Shown in pieces: positions 24,340 through 32,211 of a stretch of 64,000 nucleotides of DNA. Both the position numbers and the translations under genes were made by a program. How positions within the stretch are numbered: the stretch's first letter is position 1; each line of letters opens with the position of its first letter. This stretch comes from Amycolatopsis sp. NBRC 101858 (GTDB taxonomy: Bacteria; Actinomycetota; Actinomycetes; Mycobacteriales; Pseudonocardiaceae), in NCBI RefSeq assembly GCF_030269325.1, contig NZ_BSTD01000008.1, forward strand, positions 620,001 through 684,000, read 5' to 3'. Below the pieces are notes generated by a model, which did no database searches, had not been told where the DNA came from, and saw nothing but the letters and a program-made list of their open reading frames with translations.

Positions 24340-25245
24340 ATGACCGGTTTAGAGATCGACAAGGTCTCCAAACGCTTCGGCGACGTGGTCGCTTTGCACG
24401 AAATGACGTTCGACGTCCGGCCGGGCGAGCTGTTCGGGTTCGTCGGCAGCAACGGCGCCGGCAAGACCACTACCATGCGGATCGCGCTCGGCGTGCTTTC
24501 CGCCGACGGCGGCGAAGTCCGCTACGACGGCGAGCCGGTGACGCACGAAACGCGCCGCCACATCGGGTACATGCCCGAGGAACGCGGGCTTTACCCGAAG
24601 ATGAAGGTGGCCGAGCAGCTCACCTACCTCGCGCGGCTGCACGGCATGCCGTCCGCCGCCGCGCGGGCGTCGGCGGACAAGTGGACCGAGCGGCTCGGGG
24701 TGGCCGGGCGCCGCGACGACGAGGTGCAGAAGCTCAGCCTCGGCAACCAGCAGCGCGTCCAGCTGGCCGCGGCGCTGGTGCACGAGCCGCGGATCCTGGT
24801 GCTCGACGAGCCGTTCTCCGGCCTCGACCCGGTCGCGGTCGACGTGATGAGCCAGGTGCTCAAGGAGAAGGCCGCCGACGGCGTTCCCGTGGTGTTCTCC
24901 AGCCACCAGCTCGACCTGGTGGAGCGGCTCTGCGACCGGGTCGGGATCGTCCGGAGTGGACAGATGGTCGCCAAGGGGACCGTCGGGGAGCTGCGCGCGG
25001 GCGGTGCCGTCCGGCTGCGCGTCGACGTGCCCGACGCCGCGGACGACTGGGCCGACGGCCTGACCGCGGTGAAGGTGCTCGGCCGGACGGGCTCGGTGAC
25101 CGAGCTCGAGCTGGGTGAGGGCGCCGACGACCAGGCCGTCCTCAAGGCGGCGCTGGCCACCGGGCGGGTGCACGAGTTCGCGCGCGAGCAACCGTCGCTG
25201 ACCGAACTGTTCCGTTCCGTCGTGACCGAGGAGGTCCCCGCGTGA
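24340..25245 (+). CDS. ABC transporter ATP-binding protein (NatA-like)
   Basis: A 301-residue ATPase. Walker A is GSNGAGKTTT, the signature is LSLGNQQRVQLAAAL, Walker B is ILVLDEPFSGLDP, and the switch His follows in FSSHQLD. A C-terminal domain of about 75 residues is typical of NatA or DrrA-type exporters. It powers the permease encoded next (4-bp overlap). I chose the ATG at 24340 because GGGGGAA precedes it and the likely -10 (TAGGAT at 24294-24299) would place the alternative ATG at 24322 too near the 5' end. Confidence 0.9.
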   Translation: MTGLEIDKVSKRFGDVVALHEMTFDVRPGELFGFVGSNGAGKTTTMRIALGVLSADGGEVRYDGEPVTHETRRHIGYMPEERGLYPKMKVAEQLTYLARLHGMPSAAARASADKWTERLGVAGRRDDEVQKLSLGNQQRVQLAAALVHEPRILVLDEPFSGLDPVAVDVMSQVLKEKAADGVPVVFSSHQLDLVERLCDRVGIVRSGQMVAKGTVGELRAGGAVRLRVDVPDAADDWADGLTAVKVLGRTGSVTELELGEGADDQAVLKAALATGRVHEFAREQPSLTELFRSVVTEEVPA

Positions 25246-26465
25246 GTACCCCGGTCCAGGACGTCCGGATGAGCCCGGTCGCGGCGGTGGGGCTGGTCGC
25301 CTCGCGCGAGATCTCCACCCGCGTGAAGTCGAAGGCCTTCCGCGTCGCCACCGTCGTCATGCTGCTGCTGATCGTGATCGGCATCGTGCTGCTGAAGCTG
25401 ATCTCGGGCGGCAGCGGCGCCGACTCGACCGTCGGCTACACCCCGGCCACGGCGCCCCTCTCGGCGCCGCTGCAGGCCGGCGGGCAGACGGTCGGCGAGA
25501 AGATCGACGTCACCCAGGTCGCCGACGAGGCCGCCGGCCGCGCCAAGCTGGAGGACGGTTCGATCGACGCGCTGCTCACCGGCGACGGCAAGACCGTGCA
25601 CGTCCAGGTCAAGAAGGACCTCGACGGCAAGCTGGCCAACGTCCTGCAGCTGCTGTCCCAGCAGGTGGCGATCGACCAGCAGATCACGGCGCTCGGCGGC
25701 GACCCGGCGCGGTTCAAGGCCGCGGTCGCGTCCGCGAAGTTCATCGAGGACGCGCCGCTGGAGCAGCCGTACGACTACAACGGCGCGCAGCTGGGGCTCG
25801 GCATCGCCGCCGGCATCCTGATCTACCTGTCGCTGATGATCAACGGCCAGACCGTGGCGCAGGGCGTCGTCGAGGAGAAGACGTCCCGGGTCGTCGAGCT
25901 GCTGCTGTCGACGATCAAGCCGTGGCAGCTGATGGCGGGCAAGGTGCTCGGCATCGGCGTCGTGGGACTGATCCAGATGGTGGTCATCGGCGTCGGTGGT
26001 CTCGTCACCGTCGCCGCGACCGGAGCGCTCCCGGATCTCTCGCTTTCGTCGGCGATCGGCACCGTCGTCTGGCTGATCGTCTGGTACCTGCTCGGGTTCT
26101 TCATGTACTCGATCGTGTTCGCCGCGCTGGGCGCGCTGGTCTCGCGCCAGGAGGACGTCGGCGGCGCGACGATGCCGGCGCTGATGTTCGTGATCGCCGG
26201 GTACGTGATCGGCATTTCGGTGCTGCCGTCGAACCCGGGCAGCACGTTCGTCGAGGTGCTTTCCGTGATCCCGGTGTTTTCGCCGACGCTGATGCCGATC
26301 CGGCTGGCGATGGGCGGGGTCCCGGTGTGGGAAGCCGCGTTGTCGGTGGTGCTGGTGGTGCTGATGATTCCGGGGTTGATCTGGCTGGCCGCGCGGATCT
26401 ACCGGAATGCGGTCATGCGCACCGGTGCGAAGGTGAAACTCCGCGACGCTCTGCGCGCTGCCTGA
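25242..26465 (+). CDS. ABC-2 type permease (NatB-like, Na+/drug efflux)
   Basis: A 407-residue permease. The first helix (ATVVMLLLIVIGIVLLKLI) is followed by an external domain of about 150 residues, then five or six helices from residue 185. The VVEEKTSRVVELLLSTIKPWQLM segment before helix 3 is the hallmark of the NatB/ABC-2 family. GTG start overlapping the ATPase stop (GTGA). With the ATPase it probably exports sodium, a lipid or a drug; the substrate cannot be told from sequence. A terminator follows within 20 bp. Confidence 0.88.
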   Translation: MSTPVQDVRMSPVAAVGLVASREISTRVKSKAFRVATVVMLLLIVIGIVLLKLISGGSGADSTVGYTPATAPLSAPLQAGGQTVGEKIDVTQVADEAAGRAKLEDGSIDALLTGDGKTVHVQVKKDLDGKLANVLQLLSQQVAIDQQITALGGDPARFKAAVASAKFIEDAPLEQPYDYNGAQLGLGIAAGILIYLSLMINGQTVAQGVVEEKTSRVVELLLSTIKPWQLMAGKVLGIGVVGLIQMVVIGVGGLVTVAATGALPDLSLSSAIGTVVWLIVWYLLGFFMYSIVFAALGALVSRQEDVGGATMPALMFVIAGYVIGISVLPSNPGSTFVEVLSVIPVFSPTLMPIRLAMGGVPVWEAALSVVLVVLMIPGLIWLAARIYRNAVMRTGAKVKLRDALRAA

Positions 26466-26482
26466 AGTTCACCGGTTCTTCA

Positions 26483-26527
26483 CCCCGGCCCTCGGACGCC
26501 TCAGGTGTCCGGGGGCCGGTTTTCTTT
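26483..26527 (+). terminator. Rho-independent terminator of the ABC operon
   Basis: CCCCGGCCCTCGGACGCC pairs with GGTGTCCGGGGGCCGG across a TCA loop, followed by TTTTCTTT. It begins 18 bp after the permease stop. Confidence 0.88.
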
Positions 26528-26802
26528 GGGGGATGGAGTTGCGGGTGGACCAGCGCATTCCCCCAAATGCTCGAGGCCGCCCGGCGCTTGCGGTTTACGC
26601 TGCGCCGGACGGCCTCGTCTCCCCGGTCCCCACCGGTAGAACCAGTATGGCCACCAACGATCTTCGCGCGCCAGTCGTCTCACTCGATCGTGGGGCGCAC
26701 GAGTTGCCGCCGCTGGGTACCTGATCAACGATCCGGTGCACAACAGCGCGCACCACCCGAATCGCGGTGCGATTCGGTGCGAAACACCAAGAGGGAGTCG
26801 TC
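26528..26802. other. Non-coding interval with a perfect palindrome before the channel-like gene
   Basis: No convincing gene: short open frames on both strands lack a ribosome site and any family feature. CCGAATCGC-GGT-GCGATTCGG (26757-26777) is a perfect 9+3+9 inverted repeat, 25 bp upstream of the start at 26803. It could be an operator or a 5' UTR hairpin controlling that gene. Confidence 0.5.
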
Positions 26803-27579
26803 ATGGGCCAGCAACTGAAGGACGGGCTCGGGCAAGCGTGGAACCTGGTGGCCACGTTCGTCCCGAAACTCGTCGGATTCCTGATCATCCTGCTGATCGG
26901 CTGGCTGATCGCGAAGGCGATCGCGAAAGGGCTGAGCCTCGTCCTCGGAAAGGTCGGGTTCGGCAAGCTGATCGAGAAGACGGGCCTTTCCGGCAGCGTC
27001 GGCCAGCAGAAGATCGACGCGGCCGGAATCCTCGTGAAACTGGTCTACTACTTCGTCCTGCTGATCGCGCTGCAGCTCGCGTTCGGCGTGTTCGGGCCGA
27101 CCAACCCGGTGAGCCAGCTGCTCAACGACATCATCGCGTTCCTGCCGCGGATCGTGGTCGCGCTGGTGCTCGTGGTGGTCGCCGCGGCGATCGCGAAGGT
27201 CGTGCGTGACGTCGTCACGTCGGCGATGTCGGGCCGCCCGGCCGGCCGTTACCTGGCCACCGGCGCCTACTGGCTGATCATGGCGTTCGGCATCATCGCC
27301 GCGCTCGGCCAGGTGAACATCGCGACGACGATCACCGGCCCGGTGCTGATCGCGGTGCTGGCGACGATCGGCGGCGTCATCGTCGTCGGCTTCGGCGGCG
27401 GCCTGATCAAGCCGGCGCAGGACCGCTGGCGCGGCTGGATCGCGAACATGCAGCAGCAGATGGCGGAGACGCCGGCGCAGCGAACCGGCGAGATGGGCAC
27501 GAGCGCGCCGCCGCGCGCCACGGTCGGCGCCGACAACACCCCGACGCCGCCGGCGGGCATGCCGCGCGCGCAGGGCTGA
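26803..27579 (+). CDS. TM-helix (CmpX/MscS-like) membrane protein
   Basis: A 258-residue membrane protein with two similar halves. Each has a hydrophobic helix pair with a Gly/Lys motif: IILLIGWLIAKAIAKGLSLV and VVVAAAIAKVVRDVV. This is the conserved TM-helix repeat (PF05552) of CmpX-like proteins, related to mechanosensitive channels of small conductance. The C-terminal 60 residues are Pro/Ala/Thr-rich and soluble. The ATG at 26803 follows GAGGGAG. The MscS beta domain itself is absent, so channel activity is uncertain. It is monocistronic, between two terminators. Confidence 0.8.
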   Translation: MGQQLKDGLGQAWNLVATFVPKLVGFLIILLIGWLIAKAIAKGLSLVLGKVGFGKLIEKTGLSGSVGQQKIDAAGILVKLVYYFVLLIALQLAFGVFGPTNPVSQLLNDIIAFLPRIVVALVLVVVAAAIAKVVRDVVTSAMSGRPAGRYLATGAYWLIMAFGIIAALGQVNIATTITGPVLIAVLATIGGVIVVGFGGGLIKPAQDRWRGWIANMQQQMAETPAQRTGEMGTSAPPRATVGADNTPTPPAGMPRAQG

Positions 27580-27594
27580 GCGCGAACTGAACGG

Positions 27595-27631
27595 AAAGGC
27601 CCGGCGGACGGGGAAGCCGCCGGGCCTTTTC
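27595..27631 (+). terminator. Rho-independent terminator
   Basis: AAAGGCCCGGCGG (27595-27607) pairs with CCGCCGGGCCTTTT, followed by a short C-rich tail. It lies 15 bp after the channel-like gene and just before the MOSC promoter. Confidence 0.9.
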
Positions 27632-27647
27632 CCGTTACGCTGGTCCG

Positions 27648-28370
27648 ATGGGGGTCGTGGCGGCGGTCTGGCGCTATCCGGTGAAGTCGATGGCCGGCGA
27701 ACGGCTGTCCGAGGTGACGCTCGGCGAGCGCGGCCTCGACGGCGACCGCCTGTACGCGGTCCACGACGCCGACGGCAAGTTCGGCAGCGGCAAGAACTCC
27801 CGCCGGTTCCGGCGGATGCCCGGCCTGCACGCGTTCGCCGCGCGGTACGACGGCGACGTCCCGGTGCTGACCTTCCCGGACGGGCGCGTGATCCGCGGTG
27901 ACGCCGCGGAAATCCACGCCGAAATCGCGGCCGAGCTGGGCTTCCCCGGCGTCGAGCTGGCGAGGGAAGCGGAGATCCCGCACCACGACGAAGCGCCCGT
28001 CCACCTGGTCACGACGTCGTCGCTGGCCTGGCTGGCCGAACGCGCGCCCGGCGTCGCGCTCGACGAGCGGCGGTTCCGGGCCAACCTCCTGCTCGACACC
28101 GGCCCGGCGCCGGAACTCACCGAAGAGGCGTGGGTGGGCGAGCGCATCCGGATCGGCGAGGTCGAGCTGGAGGTCCTCCGCAAGGCCGTCCGCTGCGTGA
28201 TGGTCGGCCTGCCGGGCGACGGGCTGCCGGCCGCGCCCGGGCTGCTCAAGACCATCTCCGACACGAACGGCGTGACGTTCGGCGTGCAGACCCGCGTCGT
28301 CCGCGGTGGCACGCTCCGCGTCGGCGACGGCGTCCACGAGGTGGGATGTTCCGCGGCTCACAGTCTCTAG
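27648..28370 (+). CDS. MOSC-domain protein (molybdenum cofactor sulfurase C-terminal type)
   Basis: A 240-residue protein with an N-terminal MOSC beta-barrel (VAAVWRYPVKSMAGERL) and a C-terminal MOSC domain. The conserved Cys is in KAVRCVMVGLP near residue 184, just where MOSC proteins such as YcbX and mARC hold it. They bind molybdenum cofactor and act in N-hydroxy compound reduction or sulfur transfer. The ATG at 27648 lies 6 nt after TACGCT (27636-27641), predicting a leaderless transcript that starts immediately after the preceding terminator. Confidence 0.87.
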   Translation: MGVVAAVWRYPVKSMAGERLSEVTLGERGLDGDRLYAVHDADGKFGSGKNSRRFRRMPGLHAFAARYDGDVPVLTFPDGRVIRGDAAEIHAEIAAELGFPGVELAREAEIPHHDEAPVHLVTTSSLAWLAERAPGVALDERRFRANLLLDTGPAPELTEEAWVGERIRIGEVELEVLRKAVRCVMVGLPGDGLPAAPGLLKTISDTNGVTFGVQTRVVRGGTLRVGDGVHEVGCSAAHSL

Positions 28371-28424
28371 GGAATTCACCCCCGCCGGAGCATGTTTGAT
28401 GCGGTAGGACGAAAGGGGCGTCAG

Positions 28425-29060
28425 GTGGATTTCCTGCTGCACCACGGAATAACCGTGCTCGGTCAGTGGATCTCGATCGCGGAGCTCGCCGGGCAGGTGT
28501 TCGCGCTCGCCGTCGTGTTCCTCGCGCAGCGTCGCACCCTGTGGACGTGGCCCGTGCAGGTCGGGGCGACCGTGCTGCTGTTCGCCGTCTACGCCTCCGC
28601 GCACCTGGGCGGGCTCGCCGCCCGCCAGGTCGCCATCCTCGCCATCTCCGTCTACGGCTGGTGGGCCTGGACCCGCCGCCAGGACCCGGTGTTCGGCGTC
28701 GTCGTCCGGCAGGGCCGGCTCGCCGAGCGGCTCGCCATGCTCGGCGCCTTCGTCGCCGGCACGACCGTGATGGCCCTGGTCCTCGACGCGCTGAACGCGT
28801 CGTGGGCGCCCTGGCCGGACGCCGCCATCTTCGTCGGCACGCTCGTCGCGTTCGGGGCGCAGGGCGCCGGGCTCGTCGAGTTCTGGCTGGTCTGGCTGGT
28901 CGTCGACGCGATCGGCGTGCCGCTGCAGATCTCGTCCGGGCTGTACTTCTCGGCCGCGATCTACATCGTCTTCGCCGGGCTCGTCGTGCACGGCTGGTGG
29001 AGCTGGAACCGCTCCGCGCGCCGCGTCGCCGAGCGCCGGGTCATGGCAGCATCCAGCTGA
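28425..29060 (+). CDS. pnuC: PnuC-type nicotinamide riboside/NMN transporter
   Basis: About 211 residues with seven predicted membrane helices. PnuC family features are QRRTLWTWPVQ near the N-terminus, YGWWAWTRR in the centre, and VEFWLVWLVVDAIGVPL near the C-terminus, where aromatic residues line the substrate site. It takes up nicotinamide riboside or related vitamers for NAD synthesis. The GTG at 28425 has AAAGGGG upstream; an earlier ATG at 28392 is possible. The 3' end overlaps the convergent lactate permease by 20 bp. Confidence 0.85.
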   Translation: MDFLLHHGITVLGQWISIAELAGQVFALAVVFLAQRRTLWTWPVQVGATVLLFAVYASAHLGGLAARQVAILAISVYGWWAWTRRQDPVFGVVVRQGRLAERLAMLGAFVAGTTVMALVLDALNASWAPWPDAAIFVGTLVAFGAQGAGLVEFWLVWLVVDAIGVPLQISSGLYFSAAIYIVFAGLVVHGWWSWNRSARRVAERRVMAASS

Positions 29061-30672
29061 GCACCGGCGTGCTCTGCCCGAGCACGATCAGGCACATCAC
29101 CAGCAGTAGCCCGACGCTCCACGGCAGCACCTTCCGCAACAGCTTGCCCTCTTCGCCGGGCAGGTTCGCCGCCACGCAGGCGATCGTGAGGTTCTGCGGG
29201 GAGACCATCTTGCCGAGGACGCCGCCGGAGCTGTTGGCCGCGGCCAGCAGGTCGGCGGCCAGGCCCGTCTTGTTCGCCGCGGTCACCTGCAGCGCGCCGA
29301 ACAACGCGTTCGCCGAGGTGTCCGAGCCCGAGACGGCGACGCCGAACCAGCCCAGCACCGGGGACAGGAACGCCAGGCCGGCGCCGGCGGCCGCGATGAA
29401 CGTGCCGATCGTGGTGGTCTGGCCGGACAGGTTCATCACGTAGGCCAGCGCGAGCACCCCGCAGACGGTGAGGATCGCGAACCGCAGTTCCTTGAGCGTG
29501 GCCAGCCATTCCTGCACGGCGCCGCTCGCGGAGACGGCGAGGATCGCGGCCGTGATGATGCCGGCCAGCAGCACGAGCGTGCCGCCGGTGTTGAGGAACG
29601 GCAGCGAGAACGTGTTGCCCGACACCGGTTTCCCGTTCGGGCCGAGGACGTTCAGCCCGGGCCAGTGAAACTTCCAGGTCGCCTTGTCCAGCAGCTTCTT
29701 GATCGGCGGCAGCACGGCCAGGGAGAAGATCACGATGATCAGCGCGTATGGCAGGTAGGCCTTGACGACGTCGTTGCGCGAGTCCTCGGGCGGTGCTTCC
29801 TTGGTCGCCGTTCCACCGCCGCCCATGCTGATCCGGACGGCCTCGGGCACCGGACGGCGGGTCTGCGGCAGCGCGACCAGCGCGGCGGCCCCGGCGAGGG
29901 CGGCGCCGATGTCGGCCAGCTGCGGCGACACGTAGTTCGAGGCGAGGAACTGCACGAGCCCGAACGCGACCCCGCAGACCAGCGCGGGCAGCCAGGTGTC
30001 CTTCAGGCCGCGCTTGCCGTCGACGATGATCACCAGCAGCAGCGGCACGACCAGGGCCAGCAACGGCGTCTGGCGGCCGACGATCGAAGAGACCTGCTGC
30101 AGCGGCAGGCCGGTGACCTGGGCCAGCGTCACGACCGGCGTGCCCATCGCGCCGAACGCGACCGGGGCGGTGTTCGCGACCAGGGCGACGACCGCGGCCT
30201 TCACCGGGTGGAAGCCGACGGCCACCAGCATCACGGCGCTGATCGCGACCGGCGCGCCGAAGCCGGCGAGGGCCTCCATGAGCGCGCCGAAGCAGAAGGC
30301 GATGATCAGCGCCTGGATCCGCGGGTCGTCGGAGATCCGGCCGAACGAGCGGCGCAGGACGTCGAAGTGCCCGGTCCGCACGGTGAGCCGGTAGATCCAC
30401 AGCGCGTTGACGACGATCCACATGATCGGCCAGAGCCCGAACGCGGCGCCCTGCAGCGCGCCGGAGACGGCTTGGACGATCGGCATGCCGTAGGCGGCGA
30501 TCCCGACGACGAGCGCGACGAGCAGCCCGATCAGGGCCGCGTGGTGGGCTCTCATCCGGACGACGCCGAGGAGCACGAGGACGGTGGCGAGGGGCAGCGC
30601 GGCGACGAGCGCCGACAGGCCCAGCGAACCGAGGGGAGTCACGTCTTGGATGAACACGGCCTGGACGAACAC
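29041..30672 (-). CDS. lldP: L-lactate permease (LctP family)
   Basis: A 543-residue transporter with about 12-14 helices. Family motifs include FCFGALMEALAGFGAPVAIS near residue 125, GTPVVTLAQVTGLPLQ near 180, and VLGWFGVAVSGSDTSANALFG near 445. It imports L-lactate (and often glycolate) with protons. The GTG at 30672 has GGAGG upstream. Substrate utilisation is supported by the LldD-type lactate-oxidising enzyme 1.5 kb away. Its upstream region holds two inverted repeats (30682-30705 and 30738-30771). Confidence 0.9.
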   Translation of the reverse strand: MFVQAVFIQDVTPLGSLGLSALVAALPLATVLVLLGVVRMRAHHAALIGLLVALVVGIAAYGMPIVQAVSGALQGAAFGLWPIMWIVVNALWIYRLTVRTGHFDVLRRSFGRISDDPRIQALIIAFCFGALMEALAGFGAPVAISAVMLVAVGFHPVKAAVVALVANTAPVAFGAMGTPVVTLAQVTGLPLQQVSSIVGRQTPLLALVVPLLLVIIVDGKRGLKDTWLPALVCGVAFGLVQFLASNYVSPQLADIGAALAGAAALVALPQTRRPVPEAVRISMGGGGTATKEAPPEDSRNDVVKAYLPYALIIVIFSLAVLPPIKKLLDKATWKFHWPGLNVLGPNGKPVSGNTFSLPFLNTGGTLVLLAGIITAAILAVSASGAVQEWLATLKELRFAILTVCGVLALAYVMNLSGQTTTIGTFIAAAGAGLAFLSPVLGWFGVAVSGSDTSANALFGALQVTAANKTGLAADLLAAANSSGGVLGKMVSPQNLTIACVAANLPGEEGKLLRKVLPWSVGLLLVMCLIVLGQSTPVLSWMLP

Positions 30673-30681
30673 GGGCGACCT

Positions 30682-30705
30682 CCGTTTTCCACGATGCGAA
30701 AACGG
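30682..30705. promoter_or_regulatory. Perfect inverted repeat in the lldP leader
   Basis: CCGTTTTC (30682-30689) and GAAAACGG (30698-30705) pair perfectly with an 8-nt loop. Read on the minus strand, the 3' arm runs directly into the GGAGG ribosome site of lldP. It could be an operator or an RNA hairpin that hides the site. Confidence 0.5.
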
Positions 30706-30735
30706 CCTTTCGGCGAGTGCCCGAGATCTTCGTCA

Positions 30736-30771
30736 CAAACCGGTCGGTCCGTCAAGAAGTTGAGACCGGTT
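30736..30771. promoter_or_regulatory. ACCGGTC inverted repeats upstream of lldP (candidate regulator site)
   Basis: AACCGGTC (30738-30745) and GACCGGTT (30764-30771) form an inverted repeat. The left copy continues as ACCGGTCGGT, a pattern common in TetR-family operators. TTGACG (minus strand) lies between the arms as a possible -35. The regulator may be the adjacent TetR or another. Confidence 0.4.
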
Positions 30772-30790
30772 GGCCCAATGAGTCAGTGCT

Positions 30791-31381
30791 TCACGGCTTC
30801 GGCAGCACGGCCAGGGCGGTTTCGGCGATGCCGCGGAGGTCGGCCCGGTCGCAGCCGCCCTTGCCCAGGGCCTCGATCCCGCGCATGGCCGCCAGCAGGA
30901 GGCCGGCCAGCCGGCGCGGGTCCTGGGTCCCGTCGAGGTCGCCCGCGCGCTGGGCGGCCGCGACGCAGGTGGTCAACAGGTCGTTCAGCTCGCGGAAGGC
31001 CCGGCGCGCGCGGTCCGCGATCTCGGGGTCGTGCTCGGCGCATTCGGCCGCGGCCTTCGCGATCAGGCAGCCGCGGTGGATGTCGTCCGCGGCGACCGCT
31101 TCGGCGTCCGCCAGGACGTAGTCGTGGAGCCGCCGGAGGGCATCGCTGTCGGGGCCGTCCAGCTTGCGGCGCGCGCCCTCGATCGCGGTGGCGCAGTGGT
31201 CTTCGAAGACGCGCACGAACAGCGCGTGCTTGTCGCCGAAGGCGCCGTACAGGCTGCCCTTGCCGAGGCCGGTGGCCGCGGCGATGTCATCGATCTTCGT
31301 GCCCGCGTAGCCGGTCGACCAGAAGCGGTCCCGGGCGGTGCGCAGGACCGCGCTCTCGTCGAAGCTCCGGGGTCTCGCCAT
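30791..31381 (-). CDS. TetR-family regulator (LmrA/YxaF-type)
   Basis: A 196-residue TetR protein. The HTH runs through ARDRFWSTGYAGTKIDDIA and GLGKGSLYGAFGDKHALF. The C-terminal domain with IHRGCLIAKAAAE is the LmrA/YxaF-type ligand domain. The ATG at 31381 (MARPRSFDESAVL) lies 6 nt after TATCCT (31388-31393, minus). TGGACG 17 bp further upstream serves as -35, so the transcript is predicted leaderless and its promoter lies inside the operator. It diverges from the SDR gene across the 23+7+23 bp inverted repeat, which it very probably binds. Confidence 0.88.
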   Translation of the reverse strand: MARPRSFDESAVLRTARDRFWSTGYAGTKIDDIAAATGLGKGSLYGAFGDKHALFVRVFEDHCATAIEGARRKLDGPDSDALRRLHDYVLADAEAVAADDIHRGCLIAKAAAECAEHDPEIADRARRAFRELNDLLTTCVAAAQRAGDLDGTQDPRRLAGLLLAAMRGIEALGKGGCDRADLRGIAETALAVLPKP

Positions 31382-31397
31382 GGCTCCAGGATAGGCA

Positions 31398-31450
31398 TTC
31401 TTGACTGTCTCGTCCAGAACGGCGTAGGTTCTGGACGAGACAGTCAAGAA
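31398..31450. promoter_or_regulatory. Perfect 23+7+23 bp inverted repeat: paired TetR operators with divergent promoters
   Basis: The arms 31398-31420 and 31428-31450 are exact reverse complements around a 7-bp spacer. Each arm contains TTGACTGTCTCGTCCA, itself a quasi-palindrome, so two regulator dimers may bind side by side. TTGACT on the + strand (31401-31406) with TAGGTT (31425-31430) forms an SDR promoter inside the repeat. Confidence 0.85.
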
Positions 31451-31463
31451 ATCGGGAGGCATC

Positions 31464-32207
31464 GTGGACCTGAAGGACAAGACCGCTTTGGTGACCGGCG
31501 GCGGCACGGGCATCGGCCTGGGGATCGCGAAGCGGTTCGCCGCGGAAGGCGCGCACGTCGTCATCACCGGACGGCGCAAGGAAGTCCTCGACGACGCCGT
31601 CGCCGAGATCGGCGGGTCGGTGCACGCGATCCGCGCCGACTCCTCGAACCTCGCCGACCTCGACGAGGTCTACCGCGCGATCGCCGACCGCGGCCGCGGG
31701 CTGGACGTCGTCGTGGCCAACTCCGGCGGCGGTGTGACCCAGCCGCTGGGCGAGATCACCGAGGAGCAGTTCGACGCCACCTTCGGCACGAACGTCAAGG
31801 GCGTCGTCTTCACCGTGCAGAAAGCCTTGCCGCTGCTCAACGAGAAGGCGTCGATCATCGTCACCGGCTCGACGACGTCGACGCGCGTGGCGCCGGGCAT
31901 GAGCGTCTACGCGGCGACGAAGGCCGCCGTCCGCAACTTCGCCCGCACGTGGGCCCTCGACCTGCAGGGCAAGGGCATCCGCGTGAACGTCCTGAGCCCG
32001 GGGCCGACGCTGACGCCGGGTCTCCTCGGCCTGGCCGAGCCGGGCGCGCAGCAGGCGATGGTCGAGCAGATGGCGACGGCCGTCCCGCTGGGCCGCCTGG
32101 GCGACCCGAGCGAGATCGCCGCGGCGGCGCTGTTCCTGGCCACCGACGAGGCGAGCTTCGTCAACGGCGTCGAGTTCTTCGTCGACGGCGGCCAGGCGCA
32201 GGTCTGA
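31464..32207 (+). CDS. Short-chain dehydrogenase/reductase
   Basis: A 247-residue classical SDR. The cofactor motif is VTGGGTGIGLGIA near the N-terminus. The catalytic Ser is in VTGSTTSTRVAPG, and the Tyr-x3-Lys is in SVYAATKAAVRNFA. The active-site NNAG equivalent is VANSGGG. It reduces or oxidises a carbonyl or alcohol with NAD(P). The substrate is probably the TetR ligand or a related compound, because the regulator diverges from this gene alone. The GTG at 31464 follows GGGAGG. Confidence 0.88.
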   Translation: MDLKDKTALVTGGGTGIGLGIAKRFAAEGAHVVITGRRKEVLDDAVAEIGGSVHAIRADSSNLADLDEVYRAIADRGRGLDVVVANSGGGVTQPLGEITEEQFDATFGTNVKGVVFTVQKALPLLNEKASIIVTGSTTSTRVAPGMSVYAATKAAVRNFARTWALDLQGKGIRVNVLSPGPTLTPGLLGLAEPGAQQAMVEQMATAVPLGRLGDPSEIAAAALFLATDEASFVNGVEFFVDGGQAQV

Positions 32208-32211
32208 GCGT

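Noticed and set aside
26533..26724. Possible 63-residue + strand gene after the ABC operon
   Set aside because: No ribosome site, no family feature, and it begins right after a terminator.
28371..28424. Riboswitch before pnuC
   Set aside because: Only 54 bp are available, and I see no conserved aptamer pairing.
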